21,267 nucleotides of DNA. Origin: Actinomycetes bacterium (GTDB lineage Bacteria > Actinomycetota > Acidimicrobiia > Acidimicrobiales > Palsa-688). The notes beneath the pieces are model-generated. The model searched no databases, was not told where the DNA came from, and was given only the letters and a program-made list of their open reading frames with translations. Position 1 is the stretch's first letter, and each line of letters begins with the position of its first letter. Positions 5,745 through 15,929 of the stretch are shown one piece after another. A program made the translations under genes and the position numbers. The stretch covers positions 1 through 21,267 of the forward strand of contig JAKBBS010000042.1 in assembly GCA_021808425.1 (NCBI GenBank), given 5' to 3'.

Positions 5745-7052
5745 CTACGACTCGTCCGACGCCACACTAACCGCGTTGCCCCCCTTGCGCTTTGAGCTGT
5801 AGAGCGCCACGTCGGCGAGCTTCATGAACGCCTCGGGATCTTTCGCGAGATTCGGGTACACGGCAAGACCGACCGAAGTGCGCTGCTCCCACCCCGGCGT
5901 CATGTCGCTGGCGCACGCCGCCACACATCGGGAAACGATCAACTCGCCCATCCTGATACCCTCCCGCTCGCTCATTCCCGGGCAGACGATCATGAACTCC
6001 TCCCCGCCCATTCGCACGACAGTATCCGAGTTGCGAACCGAATCGACGAGGAGCCGGGCGAAACGCTTGAGCACCTCGTCACCCGCTGCATGGCCATATG
6101 TGTCGTTCGCAACCTTGAACTTGTCCAGGTCGAAGTAGAGGAGGCTCACGTATTCGTTGGACAACTCCGCGAGCTTGAGGACCCGCGACAGGATCGCCAC
6201 TCCGTGGCGACGGTTCGACACGCCGGTCAGCGGATCTGTCTGAGCTTCCGCCACCAATCGCTGTCGTTCGGCCGCACGGGTCATCGCGGCGGCGAGCAGG
6301 CCGATCATGTCACTTACCGTCTTCTCGTCTTCGGGTTGCGGGCGGACCGCCCATGCGACGCCGGCCTCGATCTTCCCACCAGGCAACTCGAACACAGGGA
6401 GGTGCTCCGACGCCTCGATCCCCGACGCCAGGGTGATCTGGCCGCCGACCGCAGCGTGCGTGATCCGCAGGTTGACCCCTGCGAGCTTCGGGAGAAACGA
6501 CATCGCCTCGACGAGGTCGGTGAGGTCCGGTCCCGTCGGCTCGTCGCCGAGCCCGTGGATGAGCCTCGCGGCATCCGCCAAGGCGGCTTGTCGGCGGATC
6601 CGCTCGGACTCAGAAACTATGAGCAAACCTGAAGCTATCTGCTCGCCTACCGCATTCACCAGTTCCTCAGAACCGACCCCCGGGAACTCGAAAGCGCAAG
6701 CTAGGGACCCGGTACCTTGATCTGCCAGCACCAGCTCACATCGGGTCACGGCTCCCAGCGATGTGTCGGTGCCGTCAGCCCGCGCCACTGCCCTGCCCCG
6801 AGTGACGCAGATCGACGGAACACCGGCAATATCGCACGCAAGCTCGCACCAAAGTACCGGAAGGAACTGATCCACGATCGAGATCGCCGCCTCCGAGTAG
6901 GTCGACACGTCCGTGAGATGCGCAGACAGTCGCGATAGTTCGAGGAGGCACTCGGTATGCACGAGTCGTATCATGAGTTGCGCGCGATCAGACGCTCGGA
7001 ACCCGGCCAGGTCAGCGGCTTCGCGCTCAGCAAGAGCCCGCAACGCGCTCAC
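5745..7052 (-). CDS. GAF-GGDEF diguanylate cyclase
   Basis: Makes cyclic di-GMP from two GTP. Numbered from the GTG at 7052 (435 residues), the C-terminal GGDEF domain holds DPLTGVSNR (273-281), DLDKFK (308-313), the intact active-site loop GGEEF (349-353) and, five residues before it, the RxxD inhibitory site RNSD (340-343). It should therefore be active and product-inhibited. Residues of roughly 30-150 and 160-265 look like two degenerate GAF sensor domains; no membrane helix is seen, so it is cytosolic. The GTG overlaps the HDOD stop (GTGA), with GGGGAGG just upstream, so it is translationally coupled. An ATG at 7139 would add 29 residues inside the HDOD gene and is less likely. Confidence 0.92.
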   Translation of the reverse strand: MSALRALAEREAADLAGFRASDRAQLMIRLVHTECLLELSRLSAHLTDVSTYSEAAISIVDQFLPVLWCELACDIAGVPSICVTRGRAVARADGTDTSLGAVTRCELVLADQGTGSLACAFEFPGVGSEELVNAVGEQIASGLLIVSESERIRRQAALADAARLIHGLGDEPTGPDLTDLVEAMSFLPKLAGVNLRITHAAVGGQITLASGIEASEHLPVFELPGGKIEAGVAWAVRPQPEDEKTVSDMIGLLAAAMTRAAERQRLVAEAQTDPLTGVSNRRHGVAILSRVLKLAELSNEYVSLLYFDLDKFKVANDTYGHAAGDEVLKRFARLLVDSVRNSDTVVRMGGEEFMIVCPGMSEREGIRMGELIVSRCVAACASDMTPGWEQRTSVGLAVYPNLAKDPEAFMKLADVALYSSKRKGGNAVSVASDES

Positions 7053-7867
7053 CTGCCTCCCCTCAACCGGACGCCAACCCGCTCGAAGGCTTTCTCGGTC
7101 GCCTTGGTCACCTGCGCCGGCTTCACCCAAAGGCGGCACTCATCGAGCACCTCGTCTAGTGGTCTCGCGCCCTCGTGGCTCGACAGACCGCCAGCCACGG
7201 CCGCCGCCGACTCGCCGATAGCGACGGCTTTCGTCAGCCGGCTCGCACCGAGAAGCGGCAGGTGATGGTCACGTACCGCCTCGACGAGGGCTTTCGGGAA
7301 ACCCCACTTCGCAACCGCCTGGCTGCCCGCTGCCGGGTGGGCAACCCCGAACGCCTCATGCTCACGTTCGAGCAAGCGCTCAGGGCCCCCTTCGACCACC
7401 TCGGCGTACGCGTCGGCGTTACGCAAATGCAACAGGACAGCCCCGATGTCGTGGAGAAGGCCGGCCGTGAACGCGTCCCCGACCCCCACCTCTAGTTCGG
7501 GGGCGATCGTCGAGGCCGCCGCGCCTACCTCCATGGCATGCGCCCAGAACGAGTCGGGCCCCAAGTCGACTCCCTCAGACAGTAAAGGGAAGGCCGCCGC
7601 AGCGACAATCGCCTGCACAGCCGACGAGCCGAGCATCATCACCGCCCTCGTCGCTGAGGCCACCCCCCCTTGGGACCTGTAGGCGGCAGAGTTCGCCAGG
7701 CGAAGCATCCGGGCGGACAGCACGGGATCCAACTCGACTATCTCGGCGAACTGCGACAGCGAGGCTTCCGGATCGTCGATCAGGTCGAACAGCCGTGCCG
7801 CTGTGGACGGCCGCACGGGCAGCCGCCGAACAAGCTCATCTAGCTCCGCCGACGTCGTGACGACCAC
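7049..7867 (-). CDS. HDOD-domain protein
   Basis: A 272-residue protein made almost wholly of an HDOD domain (about 10-205), an HD-GYP relative found in signalling proteins. Landmarks: 'LPVRPSTAARLFDLIDDPEA', 'LDPVLSARMLRLANSAAY', 'GLLHDIGAVLL' with HD at 139-140, and 'AVAKWGFPKALVEAVRDHH'. The GYP motif of c-di-GMP phosphodiesterases is absent, so it is probably a regulatory or scaffold protein and not a phosphodiesterase. The coupled diguanylate cyclase behind it implies a shared signalling role. Start GTG at 7867. The region before it has only a weak TACCAT as a -10 candidate. Confidence 0.88.
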   Translation of the reverse strand: MVVTTSAELDELVRRLPVRPSTAARLFDLIDDPEASLSQFAEIVELDPVLSARMLRLANSAAYRSQGGVASATRAVMMLGSSAVQAIVAAAAFPLLSEGVDLGPDSFWAHAMEVGAAASTIAPELEVGVGDAFTAGLLHDIGAVLLHLRNADAYAEVVEGGPERLLEREHEAFGVAHPAAGSQAVAKWGFPKALVEAVRDHHLPLLGASRLTKAVAIGESAAAVAGGLSSHEGARPLDEVLDECRLWVKPAQVTKATEKAFERVGVRLRGGR

Positions 7868-7904
7868 GACCGATAATGGTAATCACTTCTCGACTCTCGG
7901 TAGC

Positions 7905-7950
7905 GACTTTGACCGAATCGATGCCAGTCCCGGTCCTTCACGGTCAAGTC
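7905..7950. repeat. Imperfect inverted repeat after the hut operon
   Basis: GACTTTGACC (7905-7914) pairs with GGTCAAGTC (7942-7950) apart from one bulged base, across a 27-base loop. It lies in the 86-base gap between the end of the RpiR gene and the HDOD start. It might be a weak terminator of the hut operon or a regulator site for the HDOD gene. No T-run follows. Confidence 0.3.
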
Positions 7951-7953
7951 ACG

Positions 7954-8847
7954 TCAAGCCCCGGACCAGTAAACCTCCCTGCTCTCGGCCGAGGCGTCGA
8001 GGGCCTCCAGTCTTGCCTCGGCTGCCGCCGGGTCCACCTCGCACATTGCGTCGAGAAGAAGGCTCAAAGCGACCAGAACCGCGGGGTGAGCGTCGAAGGT
8101 GAGCGCCGAGCCGATCGGAAGCGCCAAGTGCCACTCGGGCTCGACGTTTCGCAACGGGGGCATCGCCTGGTCGGAGATCAGAGCCACGCGCAGTCCGAGC
8201 CGGCATGCGCCTTCGATGACCTCAATCGCCTCCGACGGGTAACGCGGCATGCATAGAGCAACAAGTACTTCCGCGCCCGACGAGCGGGCACCGACGAGGG
8301 CATCAACAGCGATCGATCCGCCGCTGGTCACTGCCATTACGTCGGAGTGCATCTTGGTCGCGAGGTACGCGAAGTACAGCGCCAGATAAGCGGATGCGCG
8401 CACGCCGGCGACGACTAGCGGCGCGGATTGGACCGCTGCCTCTGCCAGCGAGGGGAGGCCCGCCCATCCGTCGACTATCATCGAGACCTCGGCCGTGTTC
8501 GCCGCCTCCTGCGATGCGACGGCTTCCACGTGTGACGCAGCACGCTTGTCGGGATTGCGAGGGTTGCTACTCAAACGTGACTGTCGAAGATGATCCCGCA
8601 GCGCAGAGTAGCCGTCGAATCCGAGCGACGCGGCCAGCCGGCTCACCGAGGGCTGGCTCACCCCAACCCTCTGAGCGAGCGCCTTCGCAGACAGCCACGC
8701 CAACTCGTCGGGGTGCTCCAGGAGTCGGGCTAGTATCCGCCTCGATGTCGGGCTGAGCCTCGTCCCAACCGCGAGCTGCCGGAGCTCCGCCCCTGCGTAG
8801 AGCCACGAAGCCGCGACATCGCCCGAAGTTTCGACCTGCTGCTTCAT
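7954..8847 (-). CDS. RpiR/MurR-family regulator (HTH-SIS), probable hut repressor
   Basis: A 297-residue transcription factor. The N-terminal RpiR helix-turn-helix covers about residues 35-85, with '[36 protein letters not shown]' as recognition region. The C-terminal SIS domain runs from about residue 125 to 245 and normally binds phosphosugars. The start ATG at 8847 overlaps the hutI stop (ATGA), so it is the last gene of the hut operon and coupled to it. An ATG at 8937 would add 30 residues lying over hutI. The position suggests autoregulated control of hut, with a histidine-pathway metabolite as a possible ligand. The candidate operator is at 15932-15947. RpiR control of hut is not the textbook arrangement (HutC or HutP). 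Confidence 0.87.
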   Translation of the reverse strand: MKQQVETSGDVAASWLYAGAELRQLAVGTRLSPTSRRILARLLEHPDELAWLSAKALAQRVGVSQPSVSRLAASLGFDGYSALRDHLRQSRLSSNPRNPDKRAASHVEAVASQEAANTAEVSMIVDGWAGLPSLAEAAVQSAPLVVAGVRASAYLALYFAYLATKMHSDVMAVTSGGSIAVDALVGARSSGAEVLVALCMPRYPSEAIEVIEGACRLGLRVALISDQAMPPLRNVEPEWHLALPIGSALTFDAHPAVLVALSLLLDAMCEVDPAAAEARLEALDASAESREVYWSGA

Positions 8848-10097
8848 TGCGGCTGCGACGGCCACTCGCCGGCTATCAGCTGGCCGCCCCGCATCACCGC
8901 CGAAACCAAAGGTGCTCCCGGGCGGTATGCGATCCATGAAGCCGACGGGGCTTCCAAGACTATGGCGTCAGCTCGCTTTCCCACAACGAGCCTACCGATA
9001 TCATCGCGACGTAGCGCGTCGGCCCCTCCCGACGTAGCTGCCGTCACTGCCTCTGCCACTGTCAAGCGTAGCTCACGGACTGCCAGGGCTATGACGAACG
9101 CCATCGACGTCGTGTAGGAACTGCCGGGGTTGCAGTCACTCGCCACAGCGATGCGAATCCCGGCGTCGATCAGTCGTCTGGCGTCGGGATAGGCCGAACG
9201 GGTGGAGAAGTCCGCTGCAGGTAGCAGTGTCACAACCGTAGACGACGAAGCGAGCGCGTCGACATCCGATTGAGTCAGGAAACTGCAGTGGTCCACAGAC
9301 GCAGCCCGCAGTTCCGCTGCCAGTGCCGCCCCTGGTCCGTGACCGAGCTGGTTGGCGTGAAGTCGCAGACCGAGCCCCGCCTCGCGCCCGGCGACCAGGA
9401 CAGCGCGTGCCTGGTCCGCGTCGAATGCGCCCCGCTCGCAAAAGACGTCGACCCATCGGGCCGAGGGTCGGCAAGCGTCCAGCATTCGACCGCATACAAG
9501 GTCCACGTAGTCGTCGCTTCTGCCCGCGAAATCGGGAGGAACCACGTGCGCTCCGAGAAATGTGACTTCGCTCGTGAGCGACGAGGCGATCTCCACGATG
9601 CGCCTCTCGTTGTCGACGTCGAGGCCGTAACCACTTTTAATCTCGATGGTGGTCGTCCCGCCGGCGACCGCCTCCCTAGCCAGCCTTTCAGCGTTCGTAG
9701 CGAGCTGCGCCGTGCTCGCCGCCCTGGTTGCATGGACCGTGTTGGCAATCCCCCCCGCCGCGTACGGTTGCCCGGCCATTCGATTCTCCCACTCGCCGGC
9801 GCGGTCACCGGCGAACACGAGATGGGTGTGACTGTCCACGAAACCTGGTATGACCGCGCGTCCGCCGATGTCGCGCCGTCGGGCTCCGCTCGCCTGCGGC
9901 AATCGGCTCTCGGGCCCCACCCAAACGACTGTCCCGCCCTCCACCACGAGTGCAGCGCCGCAAAGCGACGCCCCGCCGGTACCGTCGTGCAACTCGCCGA
10001 TCCCGGTGAGCACAAGACTCTGCGCGCCCTCTCCGGGTTCGAGCGATGAGCCGCCGCCGCTCATCGGGGCGGCGGCGTCTACGTGGCGCTGGGTCAT
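8844..10097 (-). CDS. hutI: Imidazolonepropionase
   Basis: Third step of histidine breakdown: hydrolyses 4-imidazolone-5-propionate to N-formimino-L-glutamate. A metal-dependent amidohydrolase of 417 residues, typical for HutI. The metal ligands are in [12 protein letters not shown] (His90, His92), with [33 protein letters not shown] and SDCNPGSS following in the family order. The start ATG at 10097 overlaps the hutF stop by four bases (ATGA); the ATG at codon 12 is a less likely alternative. It sits between hutF and the RpiR regulator. Confidence 0.96.
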   Translation of the reverse strand: MTQRHVDAAAPMSGGGSSLEPGEGAQSLVLTGIGELHDGTGGASLCGAALVVEGGTVVWVGPESRLPQASGARRRDIGGRAVIPGFVDSHTHLVFAGDRAGEWENRMAGQPYAAGGIANTVHATRAASTAQLATNAERLAREAVAGGTTTIEIKSGYGLDVDNERRIVEIASSLTSEVTFLGAHVVPPDFAGRSDDYVDLVCGRMLDACRPSARWVDVFCERGAFDADQARAVLVAGREAGLGLRLHANQLGHGPGAALAAELRAASVDHCSFLTQSDVDALASSSTVVTLLPAADFSTRSAYPDARRLIDAGIRIAVASDCNPGSSYTTSMAFVIALAVRELRLTVAEAVTAATSGGADALRRDDIGRLVVGKRADAIVLEAPSASWIAYRPGAPLVSAVMRGGQLIAGEWPSQPQ

Positions 10098-11473
10098 CGC
10101 CTATCGCCGTACACGAGCGCCTCCACGGAACGTCTGATCGCACCCGCAACGTCGGGAACGCCGACGTGCTCACCGTCGCGCACGGAGGTTCGGCCGGCGA
10201 CTACGACATTGTCGACCGAGGCGGCCGAGCCCGCAAAGACAGCTGCGGCTACTGAGTTACGCCCGTCAGCGGCGAAGGTTCCCGCAAGTCCGACGCCGCT
10301 ACAGTCAAGCGTACAGAAGTCGGCCTGGGCGCCAACTTCGAGGCGCCCCCCGCCCCATCCGAGTGAAGCGGAGCCATTCGAAGTCGCCGCATTGAGCAGT
10401 GACACCGGGTCATGGGAGCCGCGGCGTCCCGTAGCCAGGCGTTCGTCCAGCTCCACCGCGCGTGACTCTTCGAACAGGTCGATGACAGCATGCGAGTCAC
10501 TTCCGAGGCAAAGGTACGCTCCCGCTTCACCGAGGTCCGCTGCCTTGCCGATCCCGTCGGCTAGATCGCGTTCGGTGGTGGGACACATGCACACAGCTGA
10601 TCGTCCGGATCCGAGAAGCTCCACGTCGTTTGCGTTGAGATGGATGGCATGCACCGCCGTAAACGCAGCCCCAACGAGACCCTCGTCAAACAATAGCTGC
10701 GTCGGGGTCATAGAGTGCGCCGCAATGCACTCGTCGTTTTCTGCCGGCTGCTCGCTCACGTGCGCGTGCACCGGCAACTTCGAAGTCGATGCGAACGCGG
10801 CAAGCTGCCCCATAGCCGAGCGGGGAACCGCGCGAACTGAGTGGACGCCGGCGGCGAAACGAACCGTGGGGCCGGCGAGGCGTGCGGACGACGACGCCAG
10901 ACGATCCGACCAGGCGTCGACGCTGCCGTCGCTGAAGCGTATCTGCGCACCTTGAAGGTCGCGTCCGAAACCCCCGGAGAGATAACACGTGTCGATCACA
11001 GTAAGGCGGATTCCTGCCCTCGCCGCCGCCTCGACTACCGCCGCCTCCATGGCGTGGTCCTTGTAGGGACGTCCGTTCCTGTCGTGGTGGAGGTAGTGGA
11101 ACTCCCCCACGGTCGTTATGCCCGCGAGGACCATCTCGGCGTAGACCGCCGTGGCAAGCTCCAGGTAGGTGTCGGGATCGAGACGTCCGGCGACGCTGTA
11201 CATGAGCTGCCGCCATGACCAGAAGTCGCCGCCGTGGGACTGCGTCCAGCCGCGCAGGGCACGGTGGAATGCGTGGGAATGGGAGTTGACAAGGCCCGGA
11301 AGCGTCAGCCCGCGAAGGACCTCGACGTCGGCGCGTTCAGGTCGCGCTGAACCGGGCTGGACCTTGACGATCGTGCCTTCGCTGTCAGCTTCTATGAGCA
11401 CGCCGCCAGCGGCGTCGGGTCCTCCGAGCCAGGCGAGCTCGGCCCACCACTTGCGGATGAAGCTCACGCTCAC
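10094..11473 (-). CDS. hutF: Formimidoylglutamate deiminase
   Basis: Converts N-formimino-L-glutamate to N-formyl-L-glutamate plus ammonia, the deiminase branch of histidine degradation. 459 residues. Amidohydrolase signature: [13 protein letters not shown] (His65, His67), the long '[13 protein letters not shown]' segment typical of Hut[12 protein letters not shown] with metal His and catalytic Glu, VHAIHLN and [13 protein letters not shown] with the metal Asp. This separates it from HutI and from guanine deaminase. The start GTG at 11473 overlaps the hutH stop (GTGA). Having hutF means the cell needs a formylglutamate deformylase and not formiminoglutamase. Confidence 0.95.
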   Translation of the reverse strand: MSVSFIRKWWAELAWLGGPDAAGGVLIEADSEGTIVKVQPGSARPERADVEVLRGLTLPGLVNSHSHAFHRALRGWTQSHGGDFWSWRQLMYSVAGRLDPDTYLELATAVYAEMVLAGITTVGEFHYLHHDRNGRPYKDHAMEAAVVEAAARAGIRLTVIDTCYLSGGFGRDLQGAQIRFSDGSVDAWSDRLASSSARLAGPTVRFAAGVHSVRAVPRSAMGQLAAFASTSKLPVHAHVSEQPAENDECIAAHSMTPTQLLFDEGLVGAAFTAVHAIHLNANDVELLGSGRSAVCMCPTTERDLADGIGKAADLGEAGAYLCLGSDSHAVIDLFEESRAVELDERLATGRRGSHDPVSLLNAATSNGSASLGWGGGRLEVGAQADFCTLDCSGVGLAGTFAADGRNSVAAAVFAGSAASVDNVVVAGRTSVRDGEHVGVPDVAGAIRRSVEALVYGDRR

Positions 11474-13005
11474 CGGAGAGCTCCGGTCACCGTCTTGGCC
11501 GCATTTATCAACCGACCGGACACGAGCGCATCGACAGCTGCCTTGATCTCCGGAGCGACCCAGCGATCCGCCCCCGGTCCGGGAATGGTCTTGCGCAACT
11601 CAGCTCGCACGGCGGCGGTAGCCGGAGCCGGCGCGAGCGGAGCTCTCAGGTCGAGCGCTCGCGTCCCGATCATCAACTCGATAGCCAGGACCCGGCCGAG
11701 GCCGTCGATAGCCCGGCGGAGCTTCCGGGCGGCAGCCCATCCCATGGAGACGTGGTCTTCCTGCATTGCGGAGCTCGGAATCGAGTCGACGCTGGACGGC
11801 GCGGCCAGGCGTTTGAGCTCGTTGACGATACCTGCGGCTGAGTACTGGGCGATCATGTACCCCGAGTCGACGCCTGGCTCGTGGGCGAGGAACGGCGGGA
11901 GCCCGTGGGAGCGCGAAGGGTCGAGCATCCGGTCGGATCGTCGTTCACTTATTGACGCCAGGTCGGCGACGACGATCGCCAGGAAGTCTGCGATGTACGC
12001 GAGGGGGGCTCCGTGGAAGTTGCCGTTGGACTCGACACGCCCGTCGGCCAGGACCACCGGATTGTCGACGGTGGACGCTAGCTCTCGTCCGACCACGATC
12101 GAAGCGTGCGTGATCGTGTCCCTGACCGCGCCTGCGACCTGTGGTGCGCAGCGAAGCGAGTACGCATCCTGAACGCGGTTGTCGGCGACCTTGTGTGATT
12201 CCACGATGTCACTGCCGCGCAACATCTGCCAGATATTGGCTGCTGAATCAGCCTGCCCCGGGTGCGGCCTCAAAGGCTCGTGAAGGTCGGCGGCGAATAC
12301 TCGGTCGGTCCCAAAGAGCGCTTCGACGCTCACTGCAGCTGCGACGTCAGCCGCCGTGCAGAGCGCTGAAAGGTCGCTCAGCCCGAGAATGAGCATCCCG
12401 AGCATTCCGTCCGTGCCGTTGACGAGCGCAAGGCCTTCTTTCTCGCTGAGCTCGAGCGGCTCGATCCCGCAAAGGTCTAGAAGGTCCGACGCTGCGCGCT
12501 GTTCGCCGTTTCGGTCACGGCCTTCTCCCTCGCCCATCATGAACAACGCGACGTGTGCTAGCGGCGCGAGGTCGCCGCTGCATCCGAGGGAACCGTACTC
12601 GAGCACTCGCGGCGTGATACCGGCATTGAGGGCCGACGCGTAAGCAAGGGCGACCGCCGGCCTCACCCCGGTGCGTCCTGACGCCAAGGTGGCGAGACGC
12701 AGAAGCATCATGGCCCGCACAACTTCGTCCTCGACGTCGTCGCCGGTGCCCGCAGCGTGGGAACGGATCAAGCTTCGCTGCAAGTCCTTGCGGCGCTCAG
12801 GGGGTATGTGTCGGGTGGCCAGGGCACCGAAGCCGGTCGACACCCCGTAGACGGGCGTATCTGAGCGTGCGAGCGCCTCGATTCGCGAGCGTGATCTTGC
12901 CATCGCTTCGCTCGCTTCGCCGCTGATCTCCACGAGTGCGCCGTCGCGCGCGACCGCCACCACCTCGTCGGGCTGTAGGCCCGAGGTTGATACCTGCACC
13001 TTCAC
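11470..13005 (-). CDS. hutH: Histidine ammonia-lyase
   Basis: First step: L-histidine to urocanate and ammonia. 511 residues, typical length. The MIO prosthetic group normally forms from Ala-Ser-Gly. Here the triad is Cys142-Ser143-Gly144 in GSLGCSGDLAPLAH; the PROSITE PAL/HAL pattern allows Cys at that place, so activity is expected. Tyr53 in PVYGVSTGFG is conserved, as are VNGTDGM, the SLRCAPQV region and DNP. The start is the GTG at 13005, giving KVQVSTSGL; it overlaps the previous stop by four bases (GTGA). The frame stays open further upstream to 13410, but that part lies over the hydrolase gene and has no HutH homology. Confidence 0.96.
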   Translation of the reverse strand: MKVQVSTSGLQPDEVVAVARDGALVEISGEASEAMARSRSRIEALARSDTPVYGVSTGFGALATRHIPPERRKDLQRSLIRSHAAGTGDDVEDEVVRAMMLLRLATLASGRTGVRPAVALAYASALNAGITPRVLEYGSLGCSGDLAPLAHVALFMMGEGEGRDRNGEQRAASDLLDLCGIEPLELSEKEGLALVNGTDGMLGMLILGLSDLSALCTAADVAAAVSVEALFGTDRVFAADLHEPLRPHPGQADSAANIWQMLRGSDIVESHKVADNRVQDAYSLRCAPQVAGAVRDTITHASIVVGRELASTVDNPVVLADGRVESNGNFHGAPLAYIADFLAIVVADLASISERRSDRMLDPSRSHGLPPFLAHEPGVDSGYMIAQYSAAGIVNELKRLAAPSSVDSIPSSAMQEDHVSMGWAAARKLRRAIDGLGRVLAIELMIGTRALDLRAPLAPAPATAAVRAELRKTIPGPGADRWVAPEIKAAVDALVSGRLINAAKTVTGALR

Positions 13006-14255
13006 AGCCGCGGCCCTGAAATCTCGGAGTCCTCCAGGAAGTCGGCTATGACAGCCGTTAGGGCGTCGACCCCGGCCAGGCAGTCCCCGATCGTCGCGCT
13101 CTCCCTCGGATCGTGGCTCGTCCCGCTCGGGTTGCGCACGAATAGCATCGCAGTCGGTACTCGGGCGGCAAGGATGGCCGCGTCGTGACCTGCCCCGGTC
13201 GCCAGTCGCGGCGCGTCGCCGAGCACGGCAGCCACGCAGCCGGCGATGCGTCCAAGCAACGGCACGGAGAACTCCGCACCGTCGCTCCATGACTCCTCCG
13301 CGCTCGTCAGCTCCACCCGGTGGCGGTGACACTTCTCCGCTGCCGTCGACGTGACTGCGTCGAGCACCTTGCGCACGGTGCCCGCCGACGGCGCGCGAGC
13401 GTCCAGCCATGCGCTCGCCCGGCCGGCGATCGCGTTCGTTGCCCCGGGATGCACCTCGACCCGACCGACAGTTGCGAGGGCGTCCGCAGCCTCAGCCTCG
13501 CGTCGGGTCGCAAGGATCATCTCCGCCAAGGGAATGAGGGGGTCATGGCGGTCAGCCAGCCGGGTGGTCCCGGCATGATCGCCTTGGCCTTCGAAGTCGT
13601 AACGCCACCGACCGTGCGGCCACACGGCGCTAGCGACGCCGACGGGTGCGCCGACGTCGGCCAGGCAACGTCCCTGCTCGATGTGCAACTCGACGAACAC
13701 CGAGATGTCCGCCACCCGCTGCGGGTCCTCGCCGCAACGATCGGGGTCGAACCCTGAGGATCGCATAGCGTCCGCCATCGTCACATTGCCGGCGTCGGTT
13801 CGCCGGAGCAACTTCTCGGGTGCGGCCTGGCCGGTCATGAGCCTGCTGCCTGCGCACGCAACGCCGAAACGGCCGCCCTCCTCGTCGGAGAAGCTGACGA
13901 CGGCTACCGGGCGTGGCGGAATCGTGTACGAGTTCGCAAGGCGGTCGAGCGCGGCGAACCCGGCAATAACACCTAGCGGTCCGTCGTATGCCCCACCGCC
14001 GGGCACGCTGTCAAGGTGGCTGCCGGTGACAATGGCGTTCGGTCCGGGCCCGCCCCACCAAGCCCAAAGGTTCCCGTTGACGTCTTCGTCTAAGACCATC
14101 CCCCTGCTATAGGCTTGTCGGCGGAACCACTCACGGCAGGCCAGGTCGGCTTCGCCCCACGCCAAGCGGTAGTAGCCTCCGTCCCCGGCGCGTCCGATCG
14201 GCGCAAGGCTCGCCCACATGGCTTCGAAATCCTCGACCGCTACCTTCCCGCTCAT
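13002..14255 (-). CDS. M20-family amidohydrolase in the hutG position (probable formylglutamate deformylase)
   Basis: A 417-residue binuclear-metal hydrolase of the allantoate amidohydrolase / N-carbamoyl-L-amino acid hydrolase family (M20). Metal motifs: [11 protein letters not shown] (His80), AYDGPLGV (Asp91), SDEEGGRFG (Glu125/126), [16 protein letters not shown] and SGTSHDPRE near the end. Family members cut N-carbamoyl or ureido amides. Here it lies between hutU and hutH in an operon with hutF but no classical hutG, so the natural substrate is probably N-formyl-L-glutamate, giving glutamate and formate. A similar gene in actinobacterial hut clusters has been called an alternative deformylase, as far as I recall. 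The start is the ATG at 14255 (ATGA overlap); the frame extends to 14594 but only over hutU. Confidence 0.85.
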   Translation of the reverse strand: MSGKVAVEDFEAMWASLAPIGRAGDGGYYRLAWGEADLACREWFRRQAYSRGMVLDEDVNGNLWAWWGGPGPNAIVTGSHLDSVPGGGAYDGPLGVIAGFAALDRLANSYTIPPRPVAVVSFSDEEGGRFGVACAGSRLMTGQAAPEKLLRRTDAGNVTMADAMRSSGFDPDRCGEDPQRVADISVFVELHIEQGRCLADVGAPVGVASAVWPHGRWRYDFEGQGDHAGTTRLADRHDPLIPLAEMILATRREAEAADALATVGRVEVHPGATNAIAGRASAWLDARAPSAGTVRKVLDAVTSTAAEKCHRHRVELTSAEESWSDGAEFSVPLLGRIAGCVAAVLGDAPRLATGAGHDAAILAARVPTAMLFVRNPSGTSHDPRESATIGDCLAGVDALTAVIADFLEDSEISGPRL

Positions 14256-15922
14256 GCCGGCGACCCAACGGGCGGTATCCGCACGCCGCGACTCGAAGCG
14301 ACCTCCCGTGCGCTGTCGTAGCCGGCGTCGGCGTGGCGCAGAACGCCCATCGCAGGATCGTTTGTGAGGACGCGGCGGATCTTCTCGCCGGCGAGCTCGC
14401 TGCCGTCGGCTACACAAACCTGGCCAGCATGGATGGATCGGCCCATGCCGACTCCTCCGCCGTGGTGTATCGACACCCACGACGCGCCGGACGCGACGTT
14501 GACCATCGCGTTCAGCAACGGCCAGTCGGCGACCGCGTCGGACCCGTCGAGCATCGCCTCGGTCTCCCGATATGGCGACGCCACCGAGCCACAATCGAGA
14601 TGGTCCCGACCGATCACTATCGGCCCCGCGAGCTGACCGCTCGCGACGAGCTCGTTGAAGCGCACGCCAGCCCGGTCCCGCTCCCCGTATCCGAGCCAGC
14701 AGATCCGAGCGGGCAGACCCTGGAACGCAACCTTCTCCCTGGCGCTGTGGATCCAGCGGGCAAGGGGGTCGTTGTCCGGGAAGAGGTCCAACACCGCCCG
14801 GTCGGTGACCGCGATGTCGTGAGGGTCACCGCTCAGCGCCGCCCAACGGAAAGGGCCTTTTCCCTCGCAGAACAGCGGCCGGATATAAGCAGGGACGAAG
14901 CCCGGGAAGTCGAACGCCCGCCCATAACCGGCGAGTCGCGCTTCGGCCCTGATGGAGTTCCCGTAGTCGAACACCTCCGCCCCTGCGTCGGCGAAACCGA
15001 CCATCGCCTCAACGTGGCGGGCCATGGCTTCGCGCGCAGCTTTCGTGAACCCCGCAGGGTCCGAACTTCGGGCGTCTGCCATGTCGGAGAACGCCATTCC
15101 GACCGGCAGATAGCTGAGCGGGTCATGGGCCGAAGTCTGGTCGGTCACGACGTCGATCGGGACTCCCCGTCGAAGCAGTTCGGGAACGACTTCTGCGCAA
15201 TTCCCCTCCACCCCGATCGACAGCGGGTGTCGGCTCCTAGACGCTGTTAGGGCGCTCTCCACCGCCTCGTCGAGTGAACCCGCCTGCTCGTCGAGGTAGC
15301 GGGTCTCGACCCTACGAGCGATCCGGCTCGGATCACAGTCGACTGCGATTACCACTCCCCCGTTCATCGTCACAGCCAGAGGCTGGGCACCTCCCATCCC
15401 GCCGAGCCCGCCGGTCAAAGTGATCGTCCCGGCCAGCGAACCGCCGAAACGCTTCTCTGCGACAGCTGCGAAAGTCTCGTAGGTGCCCTGAAGTATCCCT
15501 TGAGAACCGATGTAGATCCACGAGCCCGCCGTCATTTGGCCGTACATCGTCAAGCCGAGCGCATCAAGACGGCGGAACTCCTCCCAGTTGGCCCACTCCG
15601 GGACGAGGTTGGAGTTTGCGATGAGGACCCGGGGAGCCCACTCCCATGTGCGCAGAACACCGACAGGCTTGCCCGACTGGATCAGCAAGGTCTCGTCGGG
15701 CGCCAGGCGACGTAACGCAGAAACGATCCCTTCGAAGCACGCCCAGTTCCTCGCAGCTTTGCCGTTCCCACCGTAGACGATCAGGTCGTCTGGATGCTCG
15801 GCAACGTCGGGGTCAAGGTTGTTGTGCAACATCCGAAGCGCCCCCTCCGCCTCCCAACTGCGACACGACATCTCCGTTCCGGTCGGGCTGTGCAACGTCC
15901 TCGATTGTCTATTCGCGCTCAC
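14252..15922 (-). CDS. hutU: Urocanate hydratase
   Basis: Second step: adds water to urocanate to give 4-imidazolone-5-propionate, using tightly bound NAD as an electrophile. 556 residues, the normal length. Markers: '[19 protein letters not shown]' at the start, the NAD-binding [13 protein letters not shown] (171-183), [12 protein letters not shown] with the active-site Cys408, and [17 protein letters not shown] near the end. The start is the GTG at 15922. No Shine-Dalgarno is present, and the predicted transcript start is at this codon. It is the first enzyme gene of the coupled hut operon; the transporter stop lies 32 bases upstream. Confidence 0.96.
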   Translation of the reverse strand: MSANRQSRTLHSPTGTEMSCRSWEAEGALRMLHNNLDPDVAEHPDDLIVYGGNGKAARNWACFEGIVSALRRLAPDETLLIQSGKPVGVLRTWEWAPRVLIANSNLVPEWANWEEFRRLDALGLTMYGQMTAGSWIYIGSQGILQGTYETFAAVAEKRFGGSLAGTITLTGGLGGMGGAQPLAVTMNGGVVIAVDCDPSRIARRVETRYLDEQAGSLDEAVESALTASRSRHPLSIGVEGNCAEVVPELLRRGVPIDVVTDQTSAHDPLSYLPVGMAFSDMADARSSDPAGFTKAAREAMARHVEAMVGFADAGAEVFDYGNSIRAEARLAGYGRAFDFPGFVPAYIRPLFCEGKGPFRWAALSGDPHDIAVTDRAVLDLFPDNDPLARWIHSAREKVAFQGLPARICWLGYGERDRAGVRFNELVASGQLAGPIVIGRDHLDCGSVASPYRETEAMLDGSDAVADWPLLNAMVNVASGASWVSIHHGGGVGMGRSIHAGQVCVADGSELAGEKIRRVLTNDPAMGVLRHADAGYDSAREVASSRGVRIPPVGSPA

Positions 15923-15929
15923 ACATCGT

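Noticed and set aside
13006..13410. N-terminal extension of HutH to 646 residues
   Set aside because: The extra region is arginine-rich, lies over the M20 hydrolase in another frame and has no HutH similarity. The GTG at 13005 fits the family start and the four-base overlap.
14256..14594. N-terminal extension of the M20 hydrolase
   Set aside because: It covers the hutU C-terminus in another frame and is low in complexity; the ATG at 14255 gives family length and an ATGA overlap.
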